Shown here in pieces: positions 16,565-18,088 of a stretch of 18,088 bases of DNA. This DNA comes from Dictyocoela muelleri. Taxonomy: Eukaryota > Microsporidia. How positions within the stretch are numbered: the stretch's first letter is position 1; each line of letters begins with the position of its first letter. The stretch is taken from assembly GCA_016256075.1 (NCBI GenBank), contig SDVU01000191.1:1-18088 (forward strand). The letters run 5' to 3'. Under the pieces are notes generated by a model, which did not search any database, was not told where the DNA came from, and saw only the letters and a program-made list of their open reading frames with translations. The position numbers and the translations under genes were made by a program.

Positions 16565-17626
16565 ATGCTTTTAATATACCTTGGAATAAACTTTTGTGTT
16601 GACTATAACGATGGATTTTTCGTAATTGAATCGCCAAAAGATAAAAAACATTTAATGGTTTATGATAATGGATACGTCAGGGGTAATTCAAGAAAAATGC
16701 CGCGTACTGAAAATGACGATGATGTAATTAAATTTATTAAAAGTGGAAACGGATACGCAATAAAGTTTATGAGGACAGGCAGTTATTTATGTAAAAAAGG
16801 AACTAGCCCGGAAGCATACTCATGTCCAAATCTTGAAGACAACAAAACAATTTTTAATATTGAGGATAATAAAAATGATACTAAATTGGTCAAAACTGGT
16901 GATTATTGTTTGGTGAGAATTGGTAAAAATGTGTCAATTGACAATCCTGGAGAATATTGGGGATTTTTGTTGTGCAAGATTAAAAAGCCTAAGGATTGGT
17001 TAATCAAGAAAATCGATTTTGACAAAAAGCCTAAAAAGAAGAAAAAGGAAAATAATAAAAATAAAAAATTTGAATTTGGTACTGGTGCTTTAATAAAAGG
17101 CAAAAAATCAGGAAAAAAAAATAAAGAAGAAAATAGTTTATCGTCTGAAGATAGTTCATCATCTGAAGATAGTTCATCGTCTGAAGAATCTTCTAAATCA
17201 TTGTCTGAAAGTATCACTCCCATTAAAAAATCGGAAAATACCAAATTAGGAAGTGATGAAAATACATTACCTGGCAATTTAACTGATGGATCAAATAGTA
17301 ATGAAAAATCAGATTCATCAAAAGAAATACAAAATGAAACAGACGATTCAACAAATTCAGCTGATAATTCAAAAACTGAAAATATACCACAGCAACAAAA
17401 ACCCCAAAATCAATGTTGCTTTGGCAATCCACAAGTATGTCAAACATCATTTTGCCCTGTTGCATCACCGCAAATTCTTATTAGCAAAAAATATAATGAA
17501 ATATTAGGACCCGCTTTGGATTCAATCCGTAATGCGGTACCTAATATTTTCTTAGGGAATGATAATGCGTGTATTACGATACCTAACGATGGTTCCGAAA
17601 CTACAAATATTGTTAGGATTATTTAG
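16565..17626 (+). CDS. Secreted ricin-B-lectin-like protein with acidic Ser-rich and Cys-rich regions (gene D)
   Basis: This encodes 353 aa. The leader MLLIYLGINFC (1-11) is hydrophobic. A lectin-like core spans 13-150: DYNDGFFVIESP matches DYTKGYYAITTP of gene C, GYAIKF...SYLCKK matches its NNKYLCKG block, and DYCLVR...WGFLLC...KDW matches its final ricin-B repeat, with K-D-W where C has Q-V-W. A Lys-rich segment (154-188) comes next, then acidic Ser repeats (SSEDSSSSEDSSSSEE, 193-208), an Asn/Ser/Asp-rich linker, and a Cys cluster (C284, C285, C292, C297). The tail ACITIPNDGSETTNIVRII closely resembles the tail of C. The Ser-Glu-Asp repeats look like casein-kinase-2 substrates. It is a paralogue of C in head-to-head orientation, so a shared regulatory interval is likely. 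Surface or polar-tube association is inference. Confidence 0.85.
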   Translation: MLLIYLGINFCVDYNDGFFVIESPKDKKHLMVYDNGYVRGNSRKMPRTENDDDVIKFIKSGNGYAIKFMRTGSYLCKKGTSPEAYSCPNLEDNKTIFNIEDNKNDTKLVKTGDYCLVRIGKNVSIDNPGEYWGFLLCKIKKPKDWLIKKIDFDKKPKKKKKENNKNKKFEFGTGALIKGKKSGKKNKEENSLSSEDSSSSEDSSSSEESSKSLSESITPIKKSENTKLGSDENTLPGNLTDGSNSNEKSDSSKEIQNETDDSTNSADNSKTENIPQQQKPQNQCCFGNPQVCQTSFCPVASPQILISKKYNEILGPALDSIRNAVPNIFLGNDNACITIPNDGSETTNIVRII

Positions 17627-17692
17627 TAAAATTTGTTAAATTTCAACAAAAGTTAATTTTTAAACTTTCTACAAATTTTATATATTAGTTAA

Positions 17693-17835
17693 ATTTATAT
17701 TTACTAATATTTATATTTAGTAATATTTATATTTAGTAATATTTAAATTTAGTAATATTTATATTTAGTAATATTTATATTTAGTAATATTTATATTTAG
17801 TAATATTTATATTTAGTATATTTATATTGGGTAAT
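17693..17835. repeat. 16-bp minisatellite past the 3' end of gene D
   Basis: Nine copies of ATTTATATTTAGTAAT are in 16-bp register from 17693. One unit has lost a base (17805-17819) and the first and last are diverged. The array starts 67 bp beyond the stop codon of gene D. This parallels the minisatellite that follows gene C, but with an unrelated unit. Confidence 0.95.
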
Positions 17836-18088
17836 ATTTAGACTCTAATTTTATTAATGATTAAAAATTAATTTTATAAATTAAATACTAGTCTTTGCAT
17901 TTAACAAAATTAGTTTCCAAATTCGCCTTTATTTAATAAAATTATTAAAAAATAGGGTTCTACAACGACTTAGAGCCCCCCTCAGATTTGAAAATCTTAA
18001 TTGGTAAAAGCATAGAGTATGTTTCTTATTTCAAATAAGCGTAAAATGACGAGATAAATCTAAATATATAATTAATATTAAAAATCCA
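17836..18088. other. AT-rich right flank
   Basis: No gene is visible. The only GC-rich spot is GCCCCCCT at 17975-17982, which reversed (AGGGGGGC, followed by TAAGTCGTTGTA) resembles the G-run near the left edge of the window (AGGGGGGC, followed by TATGTCGTAATA). Confidence 0.4.

Noticed and set aside
16903-17277. A 124-codon minus-strand frame opposite gene D
   Set aside because: It is a shadow of the Lys- and Ser-rich part of gene D, giving low-complexity Phe/Leu/Ser translation.
1-18088. CRISPR array or bacterial defence system
   Set aside because: The tandem arrays have no spacers, units are contiguous, and the gene content is eukaryotic.

Overview
The window is extremely AT-rich eukaryotic DNA. 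It has intronless, compact genes with very short leaders, set in a large amount of repeat-derived DNA. Four genes encode small secreted-looking proteins with a ricin-B-lectin-like (beta-trefoil) core. The transposons include two decayed Mutator-like elements whose transposase has a FLYWCH-type N-terminus. This combination points to a microsporidian with an expanded, AT-rich genome (the type seen in Edhazardia, Hamiltosporidium or Anncaliia). The assignment is an inference from gene families and base composition; no rRNA or housekeeping gene is present to prove it.

Layout. Left flank (1-2841): a tiny palindromic hAT-like MITE (160-241), a full-length tRNA-headed SINE-like repeat (319-755), lectin-like gene A on the minus strand (848-1441), a 21-bp minisatellite in its upstream region, a 5'-truncated SINE copy, and a 19-bp minisatellite. 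Lectin-like gene B follows on the plus strand (2842-3396), so A and B are divergent. Middle (3400-11100): a transposon cluster with a foldback-like element (3691-4730), Mutator-like element MULE-1 (about 4851-6386, transposase on minus), about 1.9 kb of unassigned AT-rich DNA, a SINE relic (8283-8400) cut by MULE-2 (about 8401-10036, transposase on plus), a 560-bp hairpin MITE flanked by 74-bp direct repeats, and a SINE head fragment (10985-11082). Next comes about 2.3 kb of AT-rich DNA with little structure, an orphan 75-codon ORF (13391-13618), and two abutting SINE copies in opposite orientation.

Right part (14755-17835): a second divergent pair of lectin-like genes, C (minus, 392 aa) and D (plus, 353 aa). 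They share an architecture: a short hydrophobic leader, beta-trefoil core, Lys-rich stretch, Ser-rich repeats, Cys-rich knot and a conserved C-terminal tail. Each has a minisatellite just past its 3' end.

How the parts fit. The host genes look like a locally expanded family of exported, probably carbohydrate-binding, surface or host-interacting proteins arranged as two head-to-head pairs. B, C and D each have a TATA-like box starting 21-27 bp upstream of the start codon; A has only a weaker one. The most notable non-gene signals are the SINE-like family with Pol III box-like sequences, seen in at least six pieces, and the flanking 74-bp duplication around the hairpin MITE.
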